Counted from the first letter of the stretch, positions 7,919 through 17,177 are shown. The stretch is 64,000 bases of DNA from Enterococcus avium ATCC 14025 (GCF_000406965.1 NZ_KE136363.1:476194-540193); one strand, 5' to 3'. Made by a program: numbers and translations. Notes: generated by a model from the letters alone, not told the origin.

Positions 7919-9803
7919 ATGAGTAAAAAAGAACGAAATGCTTTTCTCTCTACCCTTTTCTGTTTAGTTTTTTTTAATTATTGGAAAAATGCTGATTGCG
8001 CTTTCCCAATCAATCTATCCGCTCTTTTTTGTCTTGGCGATCATTAGCGGTGGTTGGAAACAGACCTATGAAGGACTCAGTGAATTAATTCATGAACGTA
8101 CGTTGAATGTCGATTTATTAATGGCGTTAGCAGCAATCGGTGCCTGTTTAATTGGAAACTGGTTTGAAGGAGCGATGCTGACCTTTATCTTCTGTTTAAG
8201 CGGTGCTTTGGAGGAATACGCTACTAACAAAAGTACTAAGGAAATCACAGCTTTGATGAATGTAGCTCCAAATGAGGCGATAAAAATCGTCGATGAAAAA
8301 CACATTACGATTCCTGTCGAAGAATTAGCCATTGGTGATTTTGTTTTCGTACCAAAGGGCCAAGCAATCCCGATAGACGGTCGCATGCTATCTTCTTCTT
8401 CAATTGACGAGTCAGCAATTTCGGGAGAATCTGTTCCCGTAGAAAAATCCGTAAATGATGATGCCTTCAGCGGAACGATTAATCTAGGTCAGGCTTTTAC
8501 ATTAGAAGTGACCAAAACCAGCGATGATACCTTGTTTGCCCAGATTCTGAAATTAGTTGAAAACGCTCAAAATGAACAAAGTGCTACTGCAACGTTCATT
8601 GAAAAAATTGAGAACGTTTATGTGAAGATCGTTCTGATCGCAGTTCCTTTAATGATTCTATTGACTCACTTTGCGCTTGGTTGGAGTTTTACAGAAAGCT
8701 TCTATCGCGGAATGGTGCTGTTAGTGGTTGCTTCACCTTGTGCTTTGGTAGCCTCTGCTACTCCGGCGACACTTGCAGCGATCTCCAATGGTGCAAAAAA
8801 AGGCATCCTGTTCAAATCCGGAAAAACCCTTGAAAAATTAGCTGAATTGCGAGCAATCTCCTTTGATAAGACGGGAACATTGACCCAAGGAAAACCAAGA
8901 GTAACAGATTACAAAACATTTTCTGATGAACCTGTCATCCCACAATTATTTTACTCGATGGAACGACAATCTACTCATCCATTAGCCGTTGCAATTACCA
9001 ATTTCTTTAAGGATGAAAAAACGCTGGAACTACAGGTGGAAGAAAAGGCCGGTTTCGGGTTACAAACTACCTATCGCGGCGAGACCTGGCAATTAGGAAA
9101 ACCAATGAAGAATCAGCAGCATCCCCTCGTTGAACAATGGCACAACGAAGGTAAAACAGTCGTTGTTCTTAGTAAAAATGAAGAAATCGTTGCGCTTCTG
9201 GCCTTGATGGATTTGCCTAAACCATTTACCTCTGAAGTAATCTCCTACTTTCAGGAACAAGCAGTCGAAACAGTAATGCTTACTGGTGATAATCTTGGAG
9301 CAGCGAAATATGTCGCTCAACAGTTAGGCTTAAATGATTATCACGGCGGCTGTCTCCCTGCTGATAAAACCGAGCTTGTAAAGCAGCAGCAAAAAGAATA
9401 TACCATCAATGCGATGGTTGGCGATGGGATTAATGATGCCCCTGCTCTCGCCACTGCTAGTATAGGAATTGCCATGGGAGAAGGAACAGATGTGGCAATG
9501 GAAGTTTCTGACATGGTTTTAATGAAAAATGATTTGACTAAACTGATGTACAGTCATCGTTTAGCGAAGAAAATGAGACGAATCGTTCGGCAGAATATTA
9601 TCTTCTCTTTATGTGTAATCGTCTTGTTAATTGCTAGTAATTTTCTTCAATTTCTCACCCTTCCTTTAGGAGTCGTGGGACATGAAGGAAGCACCATTTT
9701 AGTGATTCTAAATGGACTACGAATGCTGATGCCATTAAAGGAACCTGTCAGCTTGGATGAAACAAGATGCAGCTCTTGCCCGCTTTATAAGGCAGAACAT
9801 TAG
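7919..9803 (+). pseudogene. P1B-4 type metal (Fe2+/Co2+) exporting ATPase, frameshifted in a T8 tract
   Basis: The reading frame beginning at ATG 7919 (AAAGGAGG ribosome binding site) encodes MSKKERNAFLSTLFCLVFF, then leaves frame at T8 (7968-7975) and ends at 8047. The rest of the protein resumes in another frame, from TTA ATT ATT at about 7974 through 9803. Removing one T restores a continuous protein of 627 residues, the normal length of PfeT/FrvA-type ATPases. Signatures: SPCALVASATPATL in the metal-binding helix, phosphorylation motif SFDKTGTLTQG, VGDGINDAPAL, and the P1B-4 motif GHEGST near the C-terminus. There is no N-terminal metal-binding domain. An internal ATG at 7989 would give 604 residues without the first membrane segment. 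This could be a true pseudogene, a phase-variable gene, a slippage-rescued gene or a sequencing error. Confidence 0.75.
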
Positions 9804-9838
9804 AAAGAAGCAGAATCGATTCCGATTCTGCTTCTTTT
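9804..9838 (+). terminator. Terminator after the metal ATPase gene
   Basis: A perfect 15-bp stem, AAAGAAGCAGAATCG (9804-9818) with its complement at 9823-9837 around loop ATTC, begins right after the stop codon. The T-tract is short (four T), so efficiency may be modest. Confidence 0.7.
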
Positions 9839-9928
9839 GAGCCCTGCACTTTGTAAATCATGACCAGAAACTAACATAAAACAATTTCCTTTATTTTCTG
9901 TTAAGGAAAAAAACTTGTCACGATTTTA

Positions 9929-9957
9929 TTGCATTAAAAAGCGGCTTTATGTATAAT
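9929..9957 (+). promoter_or_regulatory. rpsT promoter
   Basis: TTGCAT at 9929-9934 and TATAAT at 9952-9957 are separated by exactly 17 bases. A short palindrome, TACGGTATTAACCGTA, lies in the leader between the promoter and the rpsT ribosome binding site and may form a small hairpin. Confidence 0.75.
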
Positions 9958-10015
9958 GAGTAATGTTGAATTGTACGGTATTAACCGTATAAGACTGAAT
10001 TCGGAGGTGAAATCC

Positions 10016-10270
10016 ATGCCAAACATTGAATCTGCAATCAAACGTGTCCGCACTAGCGAAGCTGCTAACGCTAAAAACTCATCACAAATGAGCGCAATGC
10101 GTACTACTGTTAAGAAATTCGAAGAAGCTGTTGCTGCTGGCGCTGAAAATATGAACGACCTTTACAAAGAAGCTGCTAAAGCAATCGATATGGCTGAATC
10201 AAAAGGTTTGATCCACAAAAACAAAGCAAACCGTGATAAAGCACGTCTTGCTAAAAAATTAGCTAAATAA
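10016..10270 (+). CDS. rpsT: 30S ribosomal protein S20
   Basis: 84-residue basic helical protein that binds 16S rRNA early in assembly of the small subunit. It begins [18 protein letters not shown] and ends [15 protein letters not shown], matching S20 over its full length. GGAGGTG at 10003-10009 fixes the ATG at 10016; the frame is open for 20 codons further upstream but that stretch carries the promoter and leader. It has its own promoter and terminator. In many Firmicutes rpsT lies beside holA; here the flavodoxin-NfnAB-PFOR operon separates them. Confidence 0.97.
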   Translation: MPNIESAIKRVRTSEAANAKNSSQMSAMRTTVKKFEEAVAAGAENMNDLYKEAAKAIDMAESKGLIHKNKANRDKARLAKKLAK

Positions 10271-10271
10271 T

Positions 10272-10299
10272 AAAAACCGATCGTTTGATCGGTTTTTTT
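10272..10299 (+). terminator. rpsT terminator
   Basis: AAAAACCGATC pairs with GATCGGTTTTT around loop GTTT, followed by further T residues. Confidence 0.9.
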
Positions 10300-10319
10300 A
10301 TTTGTTCTTATAAAGATGA

Positions 10320-10532
10320 GGTTGTGACAGAAGTGGTCAGCTTCAAGAAATAAGAAGGAATTTCCGAAAATTGTTTCTCAAATTTTTGTGAAATTTCGGC
10401 TTATTTCCGAATGCTAGTTCTGCTTAGTGAAACTTAGCAGTAACTGTATGCGGAGCTTGCGTAGAAGAAGCTACTTCTGGAACACCGTTTATTCGGAAAA
10501 AGGAGCTATGACAAGTCTTTTGTCACAGCTCC
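10320..10532. repeat. Intergenic repeat, copy 2 (MITE-like, full-length form)
   Basis: 213-bp relative of the element at 2285-2415. It starts GGTTGTGACAGAAG and ends in the GGAGCTATGACAA...TTGTCACAGCTCC hairpin. Its interior holds further complementary segments (GAAATAAG with CTTATTTC, CTGCTTAG with CTTAGCAG), so the whole element can fold. Both copies end 8 bases or more downstream of convergent gene pairs, and neither encodes a protein. Confidence 0.75.
10497..10532 (-). terminator. nifJ terminator within the repeat
   Basis: A 13-bp stem (10502-10514 with 10520-10532, one mismatched or wobble pair) is followed on the minus strand by a U-rich run from the A5 at 10497-10501. It lies 6 bases past the nifJ stop, so the repeat end appears to supply the operon terminator. 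Confidence 0.75.
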
Positions 10533-10537
10533 ATGCT

Positions 10538-13500
10538 TTATTTATTCGTTAGTTCTTCATAACTTTTCACGCGTTCTTCCATATCTTCAACTGTTTGATT
10601 CAACATCTCTGCTACTAACGTTTCATCTTTCTTTATGTTATGCAAAGCAGAGAAGCGAGTCTGACCTTCTAAGAATTCATTCATCTTGCTGAAGTCCGTT
10701 TTCTTGAAGTCGATGCGCATTGGATCTTTCCCTTTTTGTGCACGAATAGGGTCATAGCGATAAAGCGGCCAATAGCCTGATTCCACGGCTTTTTTAGATT
10801 CTTCGATTGATTTACTCATACCACCGCGGATACCGTGATTGATACAGGGTGTGTATCCGATAACCAATGAAGGTCCGGGATAAGCCTCCGCCTCTTGAAT
10901 TGCTTTTAAAGCCTGTGTTGGATTGGCCTCGATCGCGATTTGCGCGACATAAACATCGCGATAAGTCATTGCAATCATCCCAAGATCCTTTTTCTTTGTC
11001 TTCTTACCGCCGGCAGCGAATTTTGCAATAGCTGCTGATGGTGTTGCTTTCGACATTTGACCACCGGTATTGGCATAAACTTCATTATCCATTACCAAAA
11101 TGTTCACATCTTCGCCAGAAGCAAGAACATGGTCGATTCCGCTAAAGCCGATATCGTATGCCCAACCGTCTCCGCCAATGATCCATTGACTAGGTTTAGC
11201 AAACATTTCTCTGTCAGCTAAAATAGACTGCAACTCAGGATCTGTTTCTTCACTTAATACTGCGCCTAATTTAGCAGCACGTTGCTGACTTCCTTCGCCT
11301 TCTAACATATGATCCAGCCAGTCCTGCAGCTGTGCTTTTGTATCTTCAGAACCAAGACCTTTTGCTAAGGCTGAGGTAATTTTATTTGCTACTCGATTTC
11401 GTTTAGTTTCATTCGCCATATGCATTCCTAAGCCATATTCAGCATTGTCTTCAAATAGCGAGTTACTCCAAGCCGGACCGCGGCCGTCTTGATTAACTGT
11501 ATATGGTGTCGCTGGTGCTGAACCGCCCCAGATAGAAGAACAGCCAGTCGTATTTGCGACCATCATCCGATCTCCGAACAACTGAGTCAATAGCTTCACA
11601 TATGGTGTTTCACCACAGCCTGCGCACGCTCCCGAAAACTCAAGCAACGGCTGTTCGAATTGAGAACCCTTAACCGAGAATTTCTTCGCTGGATTCTCTT
11701 TTTGACGCAGAGTCATTGCGAATGCCCAATTCATCGCTTGTTCTTTTTGTTCCTCATATGATCTCATCACTAAAGCCTTTTCTTTAGCAGGACAAATTTC
11801 TACGCAAAGGCCGCAACCAGTACAGTCCTCCAAAGAAACTTGGATACGGTATTTTAAGCCGTCTTTTCCGCGCATATCACGGGTAATGAAGCCTTCAGGA
11901 GCTGCTGCCATTTCCTCATCATCAGCAAGAAATGGACGAATTGCCGCATGCGGACAGATAAAGGCGCATTCATTACACATTGTACATGCTTCAGGAATCC
12001 ATTCAGGAACTTCCAAAGCAATTCCGCGTTTTTCATAAGCCGCTGTACCAGATGGCATTACGCCGCCTAGCATGCCGTTTTCGATCAGGTCATTGACAGA
12101 AAGCTGATTTCCTTCCTGACGATTGACTGGTTCAAGAATATTGCGGATGTAGGCAGGTTTGGTTTGATCACCGCCGCTAAATAGCGCCTTGCCTTCAACT
12201 TCAGCCCATTCATCTGGAATCTCGATCTTCTTCAATTCAGCGACAGTCGCATCAATCGCCTGCCAATTTCGTTCAACGATCGTCCTAGATTTCTTCCCAT
12301 AGGCTGCATCTACTTCTGCCTTAAGCAGTGGCAAATAGGTCTCGTGATCCATGATATCCGTCAGCTCGAAGAAAGCTGTTGACATCACTTGATTGATCCG
12401 TCCGCCTAAGCCCGTTTTTTGAGCGATATCCATCGCGTTGATAATATAGAAATTAATTTTGTGGTCAGCTAAATAGCGTTTGAGGCGATTTGGCAATAAT
12501 TGCTTGACCTTCTCTTCATCCCAAACAGTATTCAGCAAGAAGGTGCCGCCATCTTTTAAGCCCTTTAATAAATCATATTGATGGATATAAGCGCTATTGT
12601 GACAGCCGACAAAATCAGCCGCTTCTACATTGTAAGTCGAAAGGATAGGTTCTTTCCCGAAACGTAAATGAGAATTCGTCAATCCGCCTGACTTCTTCGA
12701 ATCGTAAGAGAAATAGGCTTGTGCATAATAATCGGTATTGTTCCCGATAATCTTGATTGCTTGCTTATTCGCTCCAACAGTACCATCTGATCCAAGTCCC
12801 CAGAATTTCGCTTGGAAGGTGGATTTTGGTGTTAAATCTAGCACTTCGCTCATTGGCAAGGATAGATTTGTTACATCATCAATGATTCCGATGGTAAATC
12901 GTTGCTTCAGCTCAGCAGCTGGGAATAGCAAATGATTGAAAACAGCGACGATTTGATCGGGTGTCACATCTTTAGAAGCAATTCCGTAACGACCGCCGAT
13001 AACGATTGGTCGATTGGTATGACGATAAAGAACACTTTGTACATCCAGCAATAAAGGTTCGCCGTCTGATCCAGGTTCTTTCGTCCGATCTAGAACCGCT
13101 ACTTTTTCAACCGTTTCTGGTAATTTCTCTAATAAGTTTTCTGCTGGGAATGGACGATATAAATGAATATCCAAAAAGCCAACTTTACGACCGTTAGCAT
13201 TCAAATAATCAACCGTTTGCTGAATCGTTGGTGAAGCCGATCCCATCGCGATGATCACTTCTGTTGCTTCAGGATCACCGTAATAATTCGTCAGATCATA
13301 ATTCGTACCACGCAGATTGTTGATCTTGTTCATATACTTTTGCACAATCGCAGGCATTTCATCATAATAGCGATTGACCGTTTCTCTTTGTTGGAAATGA
13401 ATATCGGGATTTTGAGCTGTACCCGAGACATTTGGACGATTAGGGTTCATTCCTAATCTTCTAAAATTAGCTAAAGCTTCCCAGTTCATCATCGCCTTCA

Positions 13501-14071
13501 AATCATCGTAGTCAATGACTTCGATTTTTTGGAGCTCATGACTTGTTCTAAATCCATCAAAAAAGTTCATGAAGGGCAGTCTGCCTTCGATACTTGCTAA
13601 GTGTGCCACTGCAGATAGATCCATAACTTCTTGGACACTGCCTTCAGCCAGCATACAAAAGCCCGTTTGACGAGCCGCCATTACATCACTGTGATCACCG
13701 AAGATACTTAATGCATTGGTAGATACTGCCCGCGCCGCTACATGGAAAACGGTCGGTAATAACTCACCAGCGATTTTAAACATGTTTGGAATCATCAACA
13801 GCAAACCTTGCGAAGCTGTATAAGTCGTGGTTAGAACTCCTGTTTTCAAGGAACCATGGACCGTTCCAGCAGCACCGGCTTCTGATTGCATTTCTACTAC
13901 TTTAACTGTCTCATTGAAAATATTCTTGCGACCCTGTTCTGCCCACTCATCAACGACTTCCGCCATCGTTGAACTAGGAGTGATCGGATAGATTCCTGCA
14001 ACTTCAGTAAATGCGTAGGATATATGCGCCGCTGCTGTATTTCCATCCATTGTTTTCATAGTTTTCATCAT
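10538..14071 (-). CDS. nifJ: Pyruvate:flavodoxin/ferredoxin oxidoreductase (PFOR)
   Basis: 1177-residue single-chain PFOR that converts pyruvate and CoA to acetyl-CoA and CO2, passing two low-potential electrons to flavodoxin or ferredoxin. All domains are present: N-terminal pyrimidine-binding and transketolase-like region (YPITPSSTMAEVVDEWA), two [4Fe-4S] motifs CTMCNECAFICPHAA near residue 695 and CTGCGLCVEICPAKEKA near 750, the proximal-cluster CAGCGETPY near 813, and the TPP-binding GGDGWAYDIGF near 967. The frame extends to a GTG at 14077, but GAGGTG serves as ribosome binding site for ATGATG at 14071. The enzyme family is oxygen sensitive, so function is expected in anaerobic conditions. 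Last gene of a four-gene operon with nfnB, nfnA and flavodoxin. Confidence 0.95.
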   Translation of the reverse strand: MMKTMKTMDGNTAAAHISYAFTEVAGIYPITPSSTMAEVVDEWAEQGRKNIFNETVKVVEMQSEAGAAGTVHGSLKTGVLTTTYTASQGLLLMIPNMFKIAGELLPTVFHVAARAVSTNALSIFGDHSDVMAARQTGFCMLAEGSVQEVMDLSAVAHLASIEGRLPFMNFFDGFRTSHELQKIEVIDYDDLKAMMNWEALANFRRLGMNPNRPNVSGTAQNPDIHFQQRETVNRYYDEMPAIVQKYMNKINNLRGTNYDLTNYYGDPEATEVIIAMGSASPTIQQTVDYLNANGRKVGFLDIHLYRPFPAENLLEKLPETVEKVAVLDRTKEPGSDGEPLLLDVQSVLYRHTNRPIVIGGRYGIASKDVTPDQIVAVFNHLLFPAAELKQRFTIGIIDDVTNLSLPMSEVLDLTPKSTFQAKFWGLGSDGTVGANKQAIKIIGNNTDYYAQAYFSYDSKKSGGLTNSHLRFGKEPILSTYNVEAADFVGCHNSAYIHQYDLLKGLKDGGTFLLNTVWDEEKVKQLLPNRLKRYLADHKINFYIINAMDIAQKTGLGGRINQVMSTAFFELTDIMDHETYLPLLKAEVDAAYGKKSRTIVERNWQAIDATVAELKKIEIPDEWAEVEGKALFSGGDQTKPAYIRNILEPVNRQEGNQLSVNDLIENGMLGGVMPSGTAAYEKRGIALEVPEWIPEACTMCNECAFICPHAAIRPFLADDEEMAAAPEGFITRDMRGKDGLKYRIQVSLEDCTGCGLCVEICPAKEKALVMRSYEEQKEQAMNWAFAMTLRQKENPAKKFSVKGSQFEQPLLEFSGACAGCGETPYVKLLTQLFGDRMMVANTTGCSSIWGGSAPATPYTVNQDGRGPAWSNSLFEDNAEYGLGMHMANETKRNRVANKITSALAKGLGSEDTKAQLQDWLDHMLEGEGSQQRAAKLGAVLSEETDPELQSILADREMFAKPSQWIIGGDGWAYDIGFSGIDHVLASGEDVNILVMDNEVYANTGGQMSKATPSAAIAKFAAGGKKTKKKDLGMIAMTYRDVYVAQIAIEANPTQALKAIQEAEAYPGPSLVIGYTPCINHGIRGGMSKSIEESKKAVESGYWPLYRYDPIRAQKGKDPMRIDFKKTDFSKMNEFLEGQTRFSALHNIKKDETLVAEMLNQTVEDMEERVKSYEELTNK

Positions 14072-14082
14072 TTGCACCTCGC

Positions 14083-15492
14083 TTAAACCAATTGCTCCTG
14101 CTTTGTCTTTTGAATGTATTGATCAATCTCATTTGCTGCGATTTTTCCAGCACCCATTGCTAAGATAACAGTGGCTGCTCCTGTCACAATATCTCCTCCA
14201 GCGAAAACACCTGGGATCGAGGTTGCACAGGTTTCTTCATCAGCATCGATGTATCCCCATTTATTCAGTGAAAGCTCAGGGAACGTATCTAATAAAACCT
14301 TATTCGCCCCTTGTCCGATTGCTTCGATAGCAGTATCTGCTTCAATAATGAATTCACTGCCTGGAATGACGATCGGTCGCCGACGGCCAGATTCATCTGG
14401 TTCGCCTAACTCCATTTGAACACATTTGACGGCTTGTAATCGTCCATTGCCATCATCTATGTATTCGATTGGATTGCTTAACCAATGGTATTCAATTCCT
14501 TCTTCGACTGAATGGTGATACTCTTCCTCACGAGCTGGTAATTCTTCTAACGAGCGTCGATAAACAATGGATACTTTATCTGCACCTAAACGTTTTGCTG
14601 ACCGTGCTGCATCCATCGCAACATTTCCGCCACCGATAACAACGACATTTTTTGATTTTTGAACAGGGGTATCGTATTCAGGAAATTGATAGCCATGCAT
14701 CAAATTTACTCGAGTTAAGTATTCACTAGATGAGTAGACTCCGTTTAACGAGGTCCCTTTGATGCCTTGGAATCTTGGAGCGCCGGCTCCAACAGATAGA
14801 TAACAGGCATCGAACTCATCAATGATCTCGTCCATAGTAATCGTTTTTCCTACGACGACGTTTGTTTCAATTTTTACCCCTTGTGCGACAATTCGCTCGA
14901 TTTCCTGCTTAACGATTCGTTTTGGCAGCCGGAATTCTGGAATTCCGTATGTCAAAACTCCACCTGGAGCATGTAGCGCTTCATAGACAGTTACATCGTA
15001 GCCTAATTTCGCTAAATCACCAGCAGTAGTAAGTCCGGAAGGTCCTGAGCCAATCACTGCCACACGGCCCTTATCACTATTGATTTCTTTGTATTCTAAT
15101 GGTTGCTCCAAGGCCCAATCTGCAACTAAACGTTCTAGCTTCCCGATGGCCACGGGCTCAAACTTCTTCGAGCGCCCTAATCGACAAACCATTTCACATT
15201 GTTTTTCCTGTGGGCAAACGCGCCCGCAGATCGCAGGTAAATTCGTATACCGACCTAGAATTTCGTAAGCCAGCGGCATATTTCCTTCTTCGATTGCTTT
15301 GATAAAACCAGGAATATCGATCATTACAGGACATCCCGTAATACAGGGAGCATTTTTACATTGCAAACAACGACTCGCCTCAAGTTGTCCTTCTTCCAAG
15401 GTATAGCCCAATGCCACTTCATCAAAGTTTTGATTGCGAATCTCAGGGGCTTGCTCCTTCATTGGCGTTTTTGTATAACTGCGTTTAGCCAT
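14083..15492 (-). CDS. nfnB: NfnB/SudA-like NADPH-binding subunit (annotators often call it GltD)
   Basis: 469-residue Fe-S flavoprotein of the glutamate-synthase small-subunit fold. Two Cys clusters, CLQCKNAPCITGCPV near residue 40 and CGRVCPQEKQCEMVC near 90-105, bind [4Fe-4S] centres. VAVIGSGPSGLTTAG binds FAD near residue 146 and VVVIGGGNVAMDAARSA is the NADP(H) site near 285. No large glutamate synthase subunit gene is nearby. Instead its start overlaps the end of nfnA by 8 bases, the arrangement of NfnAB (NADH-dependent reduced ferredoxin:NADP+ oxidoreductase) or sulfide dehydrogenase SudAB. AGGTGAG precedes the ATG. NfnAB bifurcates electrons between NADH, NADPH and ferredoxin; direction here is inferred. 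Confidence 0.85.
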   Translation of the reverse strand: MAKRSYTKTPMKEQAPEIRNQNFDEVALGYTLEEGQLEASRCLQCKNAPCITGCPVMIDIPGFIKAIEEGNMPLAYEILGRYTNLPAICGRVCPQEKQCEMVCRLGRSKKFEPVAIGKLERLVADWALEQPLEYKEINSDKGRVAVIGSGPSGLTTAGDLAKLGYDVTVYEALHAPGGVLTYGIPEFRLPKRIVKQEIERIVAQGVKIETNVVVGKTITMDEIIDEFDACYLSVGAGAPRFQGIKGTSLNGVYSSSEYLTRVNLMHGYQFPEYDTPVQKSKNVVVIGGGNVAMDAARSAKRLGADKVSIVYRRSLEELPAREEEYHHSVEEGIEYHWLSNPIEYIDDGNGRLQAVKCVQMELGEPDESGRRRPIVIPGSEFIIEADTAIEAIGQGANKVLLDTFPELSLNKWGYIDADEETCATSIPGVFAGGDIVTGAATVILAMGAGKIAANEIDQYIQKTKQEQLV

Positions 15493-16321
15493 TTGAACTC
15501 ACCTGCTTTTCATATCTTTCGTTAGCCAGTAATTCTTCTGGACGATATTGCTGCATTCGATTGACAAACTCATCCCAATCAACTTCTTCGCCTAAAAATT
15601 CCGGCCCGTCAACACAGGCGAATTTAATCGAATTATCAACGGTTACACGACAACCGCCGCACATACCCGTTCCATCAATCATAATTGGATTTAATGAAAC
15701 ATAGATCGGCACCTCGTATTTTTTTGCCGTAAGCGTACAAAACTTCATCATAATACTTGGACCAATCGCCCAGGCCATCGAAATTTTTTCACGTTTGAAA
15801 ACTTCTTCCATGGCATCCGTAACTAGCCCTTTTTGTCCAACTGAACCATCATCCGTCATCAGAATCAACTCGTCGGAATACTTTCCGCAATCTTCTTGAA
15901 GAATCAATAAATCCTTGTTTTTCGCTCCAAGAACTGTAATTACCCGATTGCCGGCTTCCTTTAGCCCTTTTACGATCGGGAATAATGCTGCTATCCCAAC
16001 ACCGCCTCCTACTAAGAGAACGGTACCATAATTCTCAATATCTGTCGCTTTTCCTAAGGGCCCTACAATATCCGTTAAAGCTTCACCAGCCATAACAGTC
16101 GCGAGCTGGGCTGTCGATTTGCCGATCACTTGAAAGATTAAGCGTACCCAACCCGCTTCTTTGTCCGTATCAACGACAGTCAGCGGAATACGCTCACCAT
16201 TTTCGTCGATTCGCAAGATCACAAACTGCCCTGGTTGCGCTTTACTGGCAATTCGTGGTGCATCAACTAAAATTTCAAACTCAGTTGGTGCCAGTTCCTT
16301 GCGTTCTAATACTTTAAACAA
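15485..16321 (-). CDS. nfnA: NfnA/SudB-like FAD/NAD(H)-binding subunit
   Basis: 278-residue ferredoxin-NADP reductase-like protein related to PyrK and SudB. Seen: FAD-binding GQFVILRIDENGERIPLTV, NAD-binding TVLLVGGGVGIAALFPI, and a C-terminal [2Fe-2S] motif MCGGCRVTV...FACVDG. No pyrD lies beside it, arguing against dihydroorotate dehydrogenase. The open frame reaches a TTG at 16342, but CGGAG lies 7 bases before the TTG at 16321, and MFKVLERKELAP is the usual N-terminus of SudB/NfnA proteins. With NfnB it should form the heterodimer carrying the bifurcating FAD. It is 30 bases after the flavodoxin stop, so co-transcription is likely. Confidence 0.85.
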   Translation of the reverse strand: MFKVLERKELAPTEFEILVDAPRIASKAQPGQFVILRIDENGERIPLTVVDTDKEAGWVRLIFQVIGKSTAQLATVMAGEALTDIVGPLGKATDIENYGTVLLVGGGVGIAALFPIVKGLKEAGNRVITVLGAKNKDLLILQEDCGKYSDELILMTDDGSVGQKGLVTDAMEEVFKREKISMAWAIGPSIMMKFCTLTAKKYEVPIYVSLNPIMIDGTGMCGGCRVTVDNSIKFACVDGPEFLGEEVDWDEFVNRMQQYRPEELLANERYEKQVSSNG

Positions 16322-16351
16322 ATCCTCACTCCGTTCTTTCAATGTGATTCC

Positions 16352-16801
16352 TTATTCCGCTGCTTCAATCAGCGTTTTAACGAAAGCCTTCAATACTTCT
16401 TCATCATCATCGTCTGCTTCATTTTCGATTTTCACAGTTTCTGCTGCTTTTTTTGCCCCAGTTTTAGCAAAGGCTTCATCGAATGCAATCGCTGCATGAC
16501 AGAAATAATCTGGATATAATTCGCTGTCTCCGCTTCCTACAACACCATAAACTTTTCCTGATAGATCTTCCTCTTGTAGTTCTTCGTGGAAGTCTTCCAA
16601 ATCAAACGGGATCTCGCCATCTCCATCAGTATAGGTAGCTAGGACACAGATATCCGCATCTTCATAAAAATCTGCTTCCGCATCATCAGCGTCAACGCGT
16701 TCAACGTCAATACCGTTCGCTTCGAAAGCATCCTCCAGAATTTCAGAGATTCCTTCTGTGTTTCCTGTGTTAGTTGCATAAACGATCTTTGCTAGTGTCA
16801 T
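16352..16801 (-). CDS. Flavodoxin (short-chain)
   Basis: 149-residue acidic flavodoxin. The FMN phosphate loop YATNTGNTEGISEIL is at the N-terminus, with ATYTDGDGEIPFDLEDF and VVGSGDSELYPDYFC as the other FMN-contacting loops. The C-terminal tail is strongly acidic. As first gene of the operon with nfnA, nfnB and nifJ it is probably the electron carrier between PFOR and NfnAB. The AAGGAAGG sequence abuts an ATG at 16810; the ATG at 16801 has better spacing and gives the usual MTLAKIVYAT start. Flavodoxin can replace ferredoxin when iron is scarce, but no iron-type operator is evident upstream. Confidence 0.9.
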   Translation of the reverse strand: MTLAKIVYATNTGNTEGISEILEDAFEANGIDVERVDADDAEADFYEDADICVLATYTDGDGEIPFDLEDFHEELQEEDLSGKVYGVVGSGDSELYPDYFCHAAIAFDEAFAKTGAKKAAETVKIENEADDDDEEVLKAFVKTLIEAAE

Positions 16802-17177
16802 TTTGTTCATCCTTCCTTCTTATCTGATTTTGGATAAATAAAGCCAATAAGATTTGGCTATTATTCCTTAAATAATGAAAGCCCTTTTTTGCATTTTGGA
16901 AAGAAACTTCAAAATAAATATTAGAAGTTTGCCACTTTAATCATAACTCAAAACCGTGAATTAATGAACATCTCATTGGGATTTTTATTCGTTATTTTTT
17001 TAATAAAACCTGTTTTTCGCTGGTTTTTTGAGTTCTCAAGACTCTAATTGAGAAAGCTTTTCATTTAGCGGTATATTTTTATTATCGACTGCTAAAAATA
17101 CGCAAAAACCAGCCTGTCAAAATTGACCTGCTGGTTTAATAAATTGGATAATTATAGAATCCAATTGAGAAAAAATT
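16802..17177. other. Intergenic region upstream of the flavodoxin operon
   Basis: About 375 bases without a gene. It holds the holA terminator (17104-17137) and presumably the promoter of the flavodoxin operon. A small hairpin, AGCCAA with TTGGCT at about 16838-16860, lies in the predicted leader. I could not find a convincing -35/-10 pair or a Rex, Fur or Fnr-type site by eye; TAATAT near 16917-16922 is the best -10 candidate. Confidence 0.4.
17104..17137 (-). terminator. holA terminator
   Basis: AAACCAGC (17106-17113) pairs with GCTGGTTT (17130-17137), with inner GTCAA/TTGAC pairing; the A5 run at 17104-17108 is the U-tract on the minus strand. Confidence 0.8.

Noticed and set aside
7989-9803. 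Intact 604-residue metal ATPase starting at ATG 7989
   Set aside because: That start lacks a good ribosome binding site and removes the first membrane segment, whereas the upstream frame has a strong site and homologous residues.
14083-16321. Glutamate synthase small subunit plus PyrK-type electron transfer subunit
   Set aside because: The folds fit, but no GltB or PyrD gene is adjacent, the two genes overlap each other and are embedded with PFOR and flavodoxin; NfnAB/SudAB is the better reading.
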